DNA of 64,000 nucleotides from G942493375 sp942493375 (GTDB taxonomy: Bacteria; Armatimonadota; UBA5829), in contig OW818698.1 in assembly GCA_942493375.1 (NCBI GenBank), forward strand, positions 1,550,001-1,614,000, given 5' to 3'. The notes under the pieces are model-generated. The model was given only the letters and a program-made list of their open reading frames with translations, did no database searches and was not told the DNA's origin. Position 1 is the first letter of the stretch, and every line of letters starts with the position of its first letter. This document shows, one piece after another, positions 26,942 through 34,394 of the stretch. Made by a program: the position numbers and the translations under genes.

Positions 26942-29674
26942 CTACTTCACCCCCAGTTTCAACACCCTTGTCTGCCCGAGTTTCATATTCAATTTAATTG
27001 ACGGGCCTTTGCCTAGTTTTTCACCTGTCAAGATATCCTTGACAACTGTGGAGCGTCCGGTGTTCAGGGCTATGGGGCCGTCTTTTGAGGCGTGCAGGGA
27101 GACGTAGGGGCCGTTTCCGTAGACGTTGCAGTCTACGTCTGTATAAAGGTGGACTCCTGCTGATTTGGCTGCGAGGCGGACGAATTCGGTGGTTAGTCCG
27201 GGAACGCCTGTGAAGATTGTGTTGCCGGAAGTGCCTTTACGCAGGGCTATTGCGGCGGAGCCGTCCGGGTAGGTTGCCAGTATCTCTTCGGGTTTGGCGT
27301 CAATGGCTGCGAATAACGGAGTTATCGGCGAGTTGATGCCGATGGGTTGAGTCAGGCCCATTTTCTTTCCTAGGTCGGTGGGTGTTGCCATAGCGTTCCC
27401 TGGAGTTACAGGCTGCAAGTTGAACCCGGTCAGCTCATGCATTGCTTCGATGGATTTCTCATTGCCATCAAAGTACCCCGGAGCATAACCCCAGACCTTC
27501 GTGCTGCCTTTTGTTGCAGAGAGCAGCTTTGCTCTTGTCTGGGCAGTCAGCTTCCAGGCGCTGGAGAATATGTAGAGTTTGGAGTGCACGCGTCCGGCTA
27601 TTACATCGTCCTGCAGATACTGGCCATATGGAGCTCCGACTCTTCCTACTGTCGTGCGGCCGGTGAAGATGTAAGGGTCTCCGACTGTTTGACCTGCTGA
27701 CAGGCACATCATGCCTTCTTCATCCAATACAAGCGCTATTTGAGGATTGTATGAGATGGGGTTGTTCAGCAGCACGTTATCCAGTCTTTCAAGCTCTTTC
27801 ATGCGTTTCCAGAAACCGGGATCATCGAACCATCCCTGACGCGGCAGGTCCATCCACCAGGTGGCAAGGTTGCGGAAGGCTTCCTGTGACGTATTTCTGG
27901 TGAGCACACCTAGTGATTCTTCGAAGGTCCTCCCACCAGGGAAGTCAGGATTCTTCGCAAGATACGTGCGGGTGTCGTCTTCATTCAACCACATCTTACC
28001 GGCCAGAGCTATACTTTCGGCAGCGCTCATACACAGACCATTCCCACCAACCCCACGGTCGGAATAGGAGACAGGTCCGCAGAGCATGTCGATATTGGGG
28101 CTGGATAGAGCGCGGCGGAGTCCAAAATGACCGGAAGCGCCTGGCCCGGTAGCCATTGATCCCCACTCATAGACATAACCAAAGAAGAAAAGCACCAGCT
28201 TGCGTCCTTTTGTTGCTTTGCGAGTAACTTCAGCAAGTTTGCAAACTATATCTGCCATGGTCTCCTGCTGGAAATGTATGAAATCCAGGATCGGGCGCTC
28301 TTTTACCGGATCACGGAATGTGCCGTATGGAGCCGCACGGCGTGATGGACCGGACGGCACTACGACTGTATCGAAGCTGGCGGTCGGATCATCCCAGGCT
28401 GTGCGGAGCGATTCAACATTCCCATATGTCTTCTTAAGCCAAGCTCTCCAGGCTATCAGGTCGCATTTGGCGTATCCGTTCATGAGACCCGCCCAGCACT
28501 CGAAATAGAACCATTCCGCAGCATTTTGGCCTGATGGATGATAACCAGCCATATGGTCGCTATATTTGCTCTCCATATGCTCTATCAACAGCCTAAGCCT
28601 CTCAGCAACACCCTCTTGATAATGGACTGAAGTCACCGATTCAAGGTTGCCGTAATAACCCATAGGATGATCCTTGCCATCATCATATTTCATCAGATCA
28701 TCCGGGTATTTATCTTTCCACCACTGAGGAGTGTATGAGTTTATTCTAACCAGCAGGAGAGCTTTAGGGTTTGCCTTAAGGATGTATTCCGTTGCATCAT
28801 CCACTGCAGTCCAGTTCTCCGAATCCCCAGGTGCAGGCCAGGGCAGGTTGACTTCATAGCTGACCAAGTCAACACCGGCACCGGCTGCAAGTTTGATCTG
28901 TGACTCCTGGTGAGTAGGAGGCCCTCCCAGCAAGGTCTCTTTAAAGGGGACGGAGCCCTTTTTGGAACTTTCACCGGGGATCGATTGATCAGACGACTGC
29001 AAAAAGGGCTCCGTCCCCTTTAAAGAGACTGCAATATCACGCACGGTATCGGATTTGCCCCAGAACGAAACTCTATACTTATGTCCCTGGGTAAATGCCA
29101 GATTCGGTTGATGATAGATATGGAAGTCCGGCCAGTTGCCATCTGCTGGAGTTTCAAGAGTTATACTAAGGCCAGGGGATCCATCAACACCCGCACCACC
29201 CTCTACTTTCACTTTACCAACCGTATTCTGCTCTGCAGCAGGAAAAACGCTCCAGTCCTGTGGAAGAACTGCCGGACCGCTCTGAAAATCGCAGACTGGA
29301 ATTACGTCTTTGTCTGTGTTCAAGTCCGTGATCCGGATGTTGTCAAGTTGGATAGTTCCGGGACTATTGCCGAACCGGAATTGCATCGTGCCGTTGTCTA
29401 TACTCGTGTTTGGTTCAAACTCAAATGCAATATTCCGTCCACCGGGGGTGAGAATTATGCTGTTTGATGACGGCCCGCACCAGAGAACCCTCGCTCTCCT
29501 GGGTTGACCGTTTACCATAAGCCTGGGGACGCCTTTTGAGTTATCAACTCTTACGGTTAAGCCTTCATCTTTATTGCGGATCGGTTTTGCCTTATCGGCA
29601 CTATTTGCAATATTTGCAACAGATATCAGAATCAGTCCTGCAAGACATAATATCTTAAATATTATCAACTCCAC
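26942..29674 (-). CDS. Secreted GH42-like glycosidase with truncated N-terminal CBM
   Basis: 910 residues, GTG start at 29674 with AGGA upstream, then a signal peptide (IIFKILCLAGLILISVANIA). Residues about 85-215 form a CBM4/9-like beta-sandwich (MQFRFGNSPGTIQLDNIRI, KYRVSFWGKSD). This breaks off where a palindromic repeat encodes about residues 216-247 (SLKGTEPFLQ and SKKGSVPFKETL). The TIM barrel then starts (ESQIKLAAGAGVDLVSYEVN). A likely acid/base Glu is in GQNAAEWFYFE. A GH42-type middle domain (SKLYIFSSAWKLTAQTRAKL) and a C-terminal beta domain follow. It is 5 bp from the upstream membrane protein gene. The frame is intact, so the product may still be made. Confidence 0.83.
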   Translation of the reverse strand: MELIIFKILCLAGLILISVANIANSADKAKPIRNKDEGLTVRVDNSKGVPRLMVNGQPRRARVLWCGPSSNSIILTPGGRNIAFEFEPNTSIDNGTMQFRFGNSPGTIQLDNIRITDLNTDKDVIPVCDFQSGPAVLPQDWSVFPAAEQNTVGKVKVEGGAGVDGSPGLSITLETPADGNWPDFHIYHQPNLAFTQGHKYRVSFWGKSDTVRDIAVSLKGTEPFLQSSDQSIPGESSKKGSVPFKETLLGGPPTHQESQIKLAAGAGVDLVSYEVNLPWPAPGDSENWTAVDDATEYILKANPKALLLVRINSYTPQWWKDKYPDDLMKYDDGKDHPMGYYGNLESVTSVHYQEGVAERLRLLIEHMESKYSDHMAGYHPSGQNAAEWFYFECWAGLMNGYAKCDLIAWRAWLKKTYGNVESLRTAWDDPTASFDTVVVPSGPSRRAAPYGTFRDPVKERPILDFIHFQQETMADIVCKLAEVTRKATKGRKLVLFFFGYVYEWGSMATGPGASGHFGLRRALSSPNIDMLCGPVSYSDRGVGGNGLCMSAAESIALAGKMWLNEDDTRTYLAKNPDFPGGRTFEESLGVLTRNTSQEAFRNLATWWMDLPRQGWFDDPGFWKRMKELERLDNVLLNNPISYNPQIALVLDEEGMMCLSAGQTVGDPYIFTGRTTVGRVGAPYGQYLQDDVIAGRVHSKLYIFSSAWKLTAQTRAKLLSATKGSTKVWGYAPGYFDGNEKSIEAMHELTGFNLQPVTPGNAMATPTDLGKKMGLTQPIGINSPITPLFAAIDAKPEEILATYPDGSAAIALRKGTSGNTIFTGVPGLTTEFVRLAAKSAGVHLYTDVDCNVYGNGPYVSLHASKDGPIALNTGRSTVVKDILTGEKLGKGPSIKLNMKLGQTRVLKLGVK
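28935..29029. repeat. 95-bp palindromic element inside a glycosidase gene
   Basis: A perfect 29-bp inverted repeat: left arm 28935-28963 (starts GTCTCTTTAAAGGGGACGGA) and right arm 29001-29029 (ends GTCCCCTTTAAAGAGAC), with a 37-bp loop. It is read in frame by the GH42-like gene and separates its CBM-like and catalytic parts. Confidence 0.9.
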
Positions 29675-29679
29675 GGTTC

Positions 29680-30363
29680 CTATCCCTTCTCGTGATTGGC
29701 ATTAGGGGGGTATTTGAGAGCCCACTTCTTCAACAATCCATTCATGCCATTTGTTTCTATATCTCTAATAAGCATTCCAAGTCCGTTTCCAACAAGCAGC
29801 CACATCATCGTTACAACTGAGATATACCGCGAATAATAGAACGCGGACACTACTTCGAAACACAACGCACCAAATGCCAGAACTCCGCAAATGACCCATG
29901 ATGGAACCGCAGTCACACTTTTCACAAAACGGAACACTACATAGTACCAAACCAAATTCAGGAGAAGCATGCTTGCCTTCGTCCACCAAGGGAGCGAATG
30001 GTTCACTAGGTAATATATGCCTCTCACGTCCAGAGGGCCAGGAATTAGGGGTTCGAGCTGGTAGGACAATAGCCAAGCTGCCGGTGCCATCAGTATGACT
30101 CGGCACAATGTGCAGACAGCAATTAGAAATACGGCATCTCTTCCTCGTGACCAGCAGAATGGGAGTAACACCGCGACGGTTGGATACGTCCACATTAGGC
30201 TTCTTAATATGCTGTTAGAGTTTAGCACAGTAAACATAGAGAGTGGCACCCACGCCCAAACACGTGCCACAGCAATAACTGCCAAAAACGCAAGCACAAA
30301 CATACCGTAACTGAGTGCCCAAGAGTAACGATTACCACTATGCATTTGGGTTTCTGTATCCAT
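29680..30363 (-). CDS. Polytopic membrane protein, unknown function
   Basis: 227 residues with about six hydrophobic segments (MFVLAFLAVIAVARVWAWV, WTYPTVAVLLPFC, VFLIAVCTLCRVILMAPAAW, ASMLLLNLVWYYVVF, WVICGVLAFGALCFEVV, VVTMMWLLVGNGLGML) and a basic C-terminus. No family motif is recognised. The start is preceded by AGGAT. The stop lies 5 bp before the secreted GH42-like gene, so the two are likely translated from one message. Confidence 0.7.
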   Translation of the reverse strand: MDTETQMHSGNRYSWALSYGMFVLAFLAVIAVARVWAWVPLSMFTVLNSNSILRSLMWTYPTVAVLLPFCWSRGRDAVFLIAVCTLCRVILMAPAAWLLSYQLEPLIPGPLDVRGIYYLVNHSLPWWTKASMLLLNLVWYYVVFRFVKSVTAVPSWVICGVLAFGALCFEVVSAFYYSRYISVVTMMWLLVGNGLGMLIRDIETNGMNGLLKKWALKYPPNANHEKG

Positions 30364-30502
30364 CAGATATCCTTGTACATTATGATGAAAGGGTCTTTGC
30401 TTATGATAGTGGATTCTGCATTGGGTGAGGGATTTCCTATAGTATTGGAAATAAATGTGCTGATTTTTCGACAGGCCTGGTTGAGGTGAAAGGTGAGGTT
30501 GT

Positions 30503-30955
30503 CTAGTCTTGAGTGGCTTGTCTTATTGAATGATGGATTTTATGAATGGTTTCGATCATTGTGATGCAGTCAGATTCGTTGATTTTGGAGAACTCGTCCT
30601 GCAGATGTTCACGAAATGAAGTGACACATTCGTGGAGATACTTTTCCCCTACTTCAGTTGTCCTCACTAACACGACACGTTTGTCGGAGGGCATTGCGAA
30701 TTTTTCGACTATGTTCAACTCAACCATTTCATTGATAAACTTGGTAGTATTAGGCATTTGAAAACCTAAGGCTTTATTGATGTCAGATATGCGGGAGCTG
30801 GCGGTGTTGTCTCGGATCCGGTAGATGGCATTCAAAACACGAAAATGGACAGGCTTCATATTTGGCAGCGCGGGGGGCAGGAGCTTGTAGGCTTCTTTTG
30901 CGGTTTCAAGCGCATCTATGATCTCGTCCACCAAGCTTGCTTTACTATTCTTCAT
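30503..30955 (-). CDS. MarR-family transcriptional regulator
   Basis: 150 residues, start preceded by AAGGAG. A winged helix-turn-helix is visible: ISDINKALGFQMPNTTKFIN for the recognition region and the wing MPSDKRVVLVRTTEVGEKYL with the family-typical D-K-R. Flanking helices form the dimer interface. MarR proteins usually repress a neighbouring divergent gene and themselves and are released by small aromatic ligands. A short dyad directly upstream (30967-30982) is a candidate autoregulatory operator. Divergent genes are CarD (+) and, further off, MmsA. Confidence 0.9.
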   Translation of the reverse strand: MKNSKASLVDEIIDALETAKEAYKLLPPALPNMKPVHFRVLNAIYRIRDNTASSRISDINKALGFQMPNTTKFINEMVELNIVEKFAMPSDKRVVLVRTTEVGEKYLHECVTSFREHLQDEFSKINESDCITMIETIHKIHHSIRQATQD

Positions 30956-30966
30956 GCTTGCTCCTT

Positions 30967-30982
30967 TACCGGAAATACGGTA
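30967..30982. promoter_or_regulatory. Candidate MarR operator dyad
   Basis: TACCGGAAATACGGTA is a perfect 5+6+5 dyad lying between the ribosome site of the marR gene (30961-30966) and a very AT-rich stretch (30983-31023) containing TATAAT-like sequences on both strands. Its position fits an autoregulatory operator; this is inference. Confidence 0.45.
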
Positions 30983-31034
30983 TAATATAGTTATACATTA
31001 TATTTATATACTATAATATATATGACTGTCAACC

Positions 31035-31145
31035 GTAACAATTCAGTGTTTACGAGTAAATTCCCGTCCATCCTTCGATACGCGCTTCGCGCTACTCGGG
31101 ACGAATGGAAATTTACTATATTACACATTAACACTGAACTGTTAC
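31035..31145. repeat. 111-bp palindrome with GATACGCGCTTCGCGCTACT core
   Basis: The outer arms GTAACAATTCAGTGTT (31035-31050) and AACACTGAACTGTTAC (31130-31145) pair with one mismatch. A second pair is AGTAAATT against AATTTACT, and the centre is GATACGCGCTTCGCGCTACT. The same core is nested in another repeat at 5571-5590. It lies between the marR promoter area and the CarD leader. Confidence 0.8.
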
Positions 31146-31210
31146 TGTTAACCACTATATATCGGCTATTGGCAAGAGTTTTAAAGGGATCGTGGCATGA
31201 GTCCTCTCAA

Positions 31211-31281
31211 TTTTCGCTTACAGCGAAAATCTGCCGGACTCGCCACGAAGGGACGAAAATATTCTATTTTCGCTGGAGGAG
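31211..31281 (+). promoter_or_regulatory. Hairpin leader in front of carD
   Basis: TTTTCGCT (31211-31218) pairs with AGCGAAAA (31222-31229). CGAAAATA (31254-31261) pairs with TATTTTCG (31265-31272), directly before the ribosome site GGAGGAG (31275-31281). The 31222 strand could also pair with TTTTCGCT at 31267-31274, so two folds exclude each other. A role in controlling access to the ribosome site is inferred. Confidence 0.45.
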
Positions 31282-31289
31282 TTTCTCTA

Positions 31290-31757
31290 ATGCAAATCGG
31301 TGATACAATCCTACATCCCAGGTATGGCGTCGGGATAATAGAATCAATTGAGAAACGCATGAGCGATGGCGAGTCTCGTGATTTTTATGTTATTCCCAAG
31401 AAATCCATATCCTCAACAATCTATGTTCCTGTAGATGATGCAGTACAATTGGGCCTGCGACCGTTGACCACTGCTGCAGATCTCAGACAGGCCATAAGTA
31501 TCCTCTCCGGCGAAGCTGATGATACCCACCTTTACAATGAAGAACATACAGTAAACTGGGGTGATCCCATTGAAGTTGCACGCGCTGTCCGAAGTGGTGT
31601 AATAGAACCTAAATCACACTACGCCAAGACAAGCCAGAAGCATCACCTGGAGCACGCCAAGAAACTGCTGACTGAAGAGCTGTCTGCTGTACTGGGTATG
31701 TCTGACGAAAGCATAAGTGTATTAGTAGATACTAAACCCAAACGTCCTCTCCGATAG
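31290..31757 (+). CDS. CarD/CdnL-TRCF family RNA polymerase-binding protein
   Basis: 155 residues from the ATG at 31290, chosen for GGAGGAG 8 bp upstream. The frame is open from 31197 but that part covers the hairpin leader. The N-terminal Tudor-like RNA-polymerase-interacting domain is plain: MQIGDTILHPRYGVGIIESI, then SRDFYVIPKKSISSTIYVPV. The rest is helical (LEHAKKLLTEELSAVLGM), as in CdnL proteins that bind promoter DNA and stabilise open complexes. A standalone CarD typically sets expression of rRNA and growth genes. It is not in an operon; the MarR gene is divergent. Confidence 0.9.
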   Translation: MQIGDTILHPRYGVGIIESIEKRMSDGESRDFYVIPKKSISSTIYVPVDDAVQLGLRPLTTAADLRQAISILSGEADDTHLYNEEHTVNWGDPIEVARAVRSGVIEPKSHYAKTSQKHHLEHAKKLLTEELSAVLGMSDESISVLVDTKPKRPLR

Positions 31758-31798
31758 GTTCAAGCTATTTATCATAACAATACAGAGTTGCTGGAATT

Positions 31799-31866
31799 TG
31801 TCATCCTGAGGAACGAAGGATCTGTTTTTACTGTAAAAAGCAGATCCTTCGTTCCTCAGGATGACA
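31799..31866. repeat. Near-perfect palindrome between convergent genes
   Basis: The arms TGTCATCCTGAGGAACGAAG (from 31799) and CTTCGTTCCTCAGGATGACA (to 31866) pair almost completely over about 33 bp. This is the best copy of the family also seen at 9149. It sits between the ends of carD and mmsA and could terminate both. Confidence 0.85.
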
Positions 31867-31900
31867 TTGTTCTAATATTACTGAACTGTTACCATTTACC

Positions 31901-33382
31901 TCAGTCCTCTTTCCAGTATCTCTCCGTGATAATTTTGTCTTGCGTGAAGAAGTTTATCACTGCTTTGCCCTGTGCCTTAATATCTGCCCACTGGGAAGAC
32001 TTCATTCCTCCAAATGGTAGATAAGCAACCGGAGCCGGTATTCCTACGTTGATTCCGATCATTCCAGCTTTGGTTTCGAGTTTGAATCTCCTGGCCCAAT
32101 AGCCATTCTGGGTGTAAATGGATGCCCCGTTACCATACTGATGATCGTTGATGATCTTGATGGCTTCATCCAGGGTATCTACCTTTAGGATCACTACCAC
32201 TGGTCCGAAAATCTCTGTAGAGTGGATCTTCATTCCGGGTTTTACATCAGTAAAGACAGTAGGACCGATGAAATGACCTTTCTCACACCCGTCTACAACT
32301 AATCCCCGTCCGTCCAAAGCCAGAGTAGCACCCTCTTTTATGCCTGTATCTATCATTTCCAGGATGAAATTCTTTGCCTTGGCGGATATTACAGGCCCCA
32401 TGACCATCTGCTCATCTGCAACTTTCGGATCAAGTGGATTTGCCACGATCACTGCTGCGGAGGCTTTTATGAACTCATCGGTTACAGCTGCGTGAGTATC
32501 ATCCCCTACACAAACGATTGCCGATGCAGCCATACACCTCTGACCGGCACAGCCATAGCAGGATGAGATCATATTGCGGACGACTTCAACCACCGGAGTG
32601 TCCGGCATTACGACCAGATGGTTCTTCGCACTGCCCATTGCCTGGTATCGTTTGTTATTGTGAGCACACCTCTCAGCAACATGCCTGCAGACGTTGCTGG
32701 AACCAACCATGGAAATACCCTGCATAAGCGGATGGTCCATCAAAGTAATGGCTACGGTCTTGTCGCCATTCACCAGGTTAAAAACACCAGGAGGCAGGCC
32801 AATCTGATCTATATATTCAGTAATAAGTTGCATAGTGCAAGGAACCTGCTCGGAGGGTTTAGCGACGTAGGTGTTGCCTGCTGCTATTGCATAAGGAATG
32901 AACCAGAATGGCACCATTGCAGGGAAGTTGAATGGAGCAATAAGACCGAAAACACCCATTGGCAGGCGGAGGACCTCTCCATCAATATCGAAGGACGATC
33001 CCACAACCTTATCTCCCTGTTGAAGGACAGGCATGCTGCAGGCGACTTCCACATTCTCAAACGTCCGCTTGAGTTCAGCCCTGGCATCCGGCAGAGACTT
33101 CCCCATCTCTTCAGACAGCACCATAGCCAGTTTTTCTTCATTGTTTCGAAGCAGCGAGAGAAGCTCGAACAGATATTGAGCTCTCCGGGCTACCGGCACA
33201 TCCTTCCAGGACTGATACGCCGAATGAGCCAATTCGATTGCCTGGCAGGTCTCATCGGAAGTTGAGAGCGGCATCCTGGCAATGATTTCCCCGGTGCTCG
33301 GATTCCCGACATCCAGATAGCTGGAACTGGTGGCTTCAACCCATTTACCATTCACATAGTTGCGTAAAATCCTGGCTGACAT
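31901..33382 (-). CDS. mmsA: Methylmalonate-semialdehyde dehydrogenase
   Basis: 493 residues, start preceded by GGAGG. The aldehyde dehydrogenase fold is complete: FNFPAMVPFWFIPYAIAAGN, NLVNGDKTVA, and the family-specific segment AMGSAKNHLVVMPD. The catalytic Cys283 lies in CAGQRCMA, the signature of CoA-acylating methylmalonate-semialdehyde dehydrogenases (MmsA/IolA). These convert malonate or methylmalonate semialdehyde plus CoA and NAD to acetyl- or propionyl-CoA, in valine, thymine or myo-inositol breakdown. No other mms or iol genes are adjacent, so which pathway it serves is open. Confidence 0.93.
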   Translation of the reverse strand: MSARILRNYVNGKWVEATSSSYLDVGNPSTGEIIARMPLSTSDETCQAIELAHSAYQSWKDVPVARRAQYLFELLSLLRNNEEKLAMVLSEEMGKSLPDARAELKRTFENVEVACSMPVLQQGDKVVGSSFDIDGEVLRLPMGVFGLIAPFNFPAMVPFWFIPYAIAAGNTYVAKPSEQVPCTMQLITEYIDQIGLPPGVFNLVNGDKTVAITLMDHPLMQGISMVGSSNVCRHVAERCAHNNKRYQAMGSAKNHLVVMPDTPVVEVVRNMISSCYGCAGQRCMAASAIVCVGDDTHAAVTDEFIKASAAVIVANPLDPKVADEQMVMGPVISAKAKNFILEMIDTGIKEGATLALDGRGLVVDGCEKGHFIGPTVFTDVKPGMKIHSTEIFGPVVVILKVDTLDEAIKIINDHQYGNGASIYTQNGYWARRFKLETKAGMIGINVGIPAPVAYLPFGGMKSSQWADIKAQGKAVINFFTQDKIITERYWKED

Positions 33383-33544
33383 TTAGCGGTTCCTCCATGC
33401 GTGACTGCCTGTTGCCTGATGCATATATCAAGCGCTTGGACGCATTGTAGAGCAAAGCATGTGCGTTGTCAAGAACGGTTGGGAGATGTATTATATGGAC
33501 GTAGTAGCAAATTTTGTCTAACACCAGAGGAGATTCTATAACAG

Positions 33545-34381
33545 ATGCAGGACAGCGATTGCGAGTATATTGGTGCAGATCACTGGGGAATTTTCCCATC
33601 GACTGATGTTGATGGATGTATCGATCAGCTCATGAATATAGTTGAAGCTATCCAGACAAATCAGCTTCCAAGCAAGCACCTGGGACGGAATGCCAACATA
33701 CTCATTGAACGTACAAAAAAAGGTATGCAAGCGGAGTGTCTTCTGCAGCGTTTGATAGCAAAAATACAGAGCCGCCAATCGCTAGAAGATGAGATCACAA
33801 ACCTTATAGTTCGGGATGGTTCCCACCTTGAGGCTCAGTATGAATCTTTTACAGCTGAAGCAATTCTCAATATAATTCTACCAGTCTCTTTTGGTGATTT
33901 CTATCCTGTTATCCGAAACTTGTGGGCTGAGATTGAACAGCAATACGTGAATGTCCTTGATTCACCGGATATCAACGGTACGTCAAATTTCGATGCTTTG
34001 ATTGACTGGGTATACCAGATGGTGTCTTGTGAGTCATACGAGTTGCTGATTAATTGGCTGAAGCACAAGAACCCAAAGATCAGGAACTCTGCGGCTTGGC
34101 ATCTCCGGCACTGGATGTCCCCGATGTTGGCAGACCAATTGTGTGATGTGCTATTGATGGGTAAGGACGATCCTGCTGCACACGAACATTCTTTCTTCAT
34201 ATTCTGGAGATTAGAAAGGCTTATGGATCCTGATAATCTTCCTGTATTGGAGGGCTTACTTGGCACAGGATACGACAAAGAACGAGAGTTCCCATGCAAT
34301 CCACCGCCATCTATGCCCAAAAGAAACATGCTGCGAACAACCATCGAGGCCTGCAGGACTGGGCAGATAGTGCAGCCATGA
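33545..34381 (+). CDS. HEAT-like repeat protein, unknown function
   Basis: 278 residues. GAGGAG lies 12 bp upstream of the ATG, which is long but acceptable. Residues about 165-250 (LINWLKHKNPKIRNSAAWHL, LRHWMSPMLADQLCDVLL) have the paired-helix pattern of HEAT-like repeats; the rest is acidic and helical. There is no signal peptide. The gene ends 13 bp before the GH39-like gene, so the two are probably co-transcribed, although no functional link is evident. Confidence 0.65.
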   Translation: MQDSDCEYIGADHWGIFPSTDVDGCIDQLMNIVEAIQTNQLPSKHLGRNANILIERTKKGMQAECLLQRLIAKIQSRQSLEDEITNLIVRDGSHLEAQYESFTAEAILNIILPVSFGDFYPVIRNLWAEIEQQYVNVLDSPDINGTSNFDALIDWVYQMVSCESYELLINWLKHKNPKIRNSAAWHLRHWMSPMLADQLCDVLLMGKDDPAAHEHSFFIFWRLERLMDPDNLPVLEGLLGTGYDKEREFPCNPPPSMPKRNMLRTTIEACRTGQIVQP

Positions 34382-34394
34382 TTAAGGAGATACC

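Noticed and set aside
31197..31289. Longer start for carD
   Set aside because: The extension covers hairpin repeats, and the ATG at 31290 has a strong ribosome site and starts the conserved domain.
32618..33265. 215-codon open frame opposite mmsA
   Set aside because: Antisense to a clear, conserved dehydrogenase gene.
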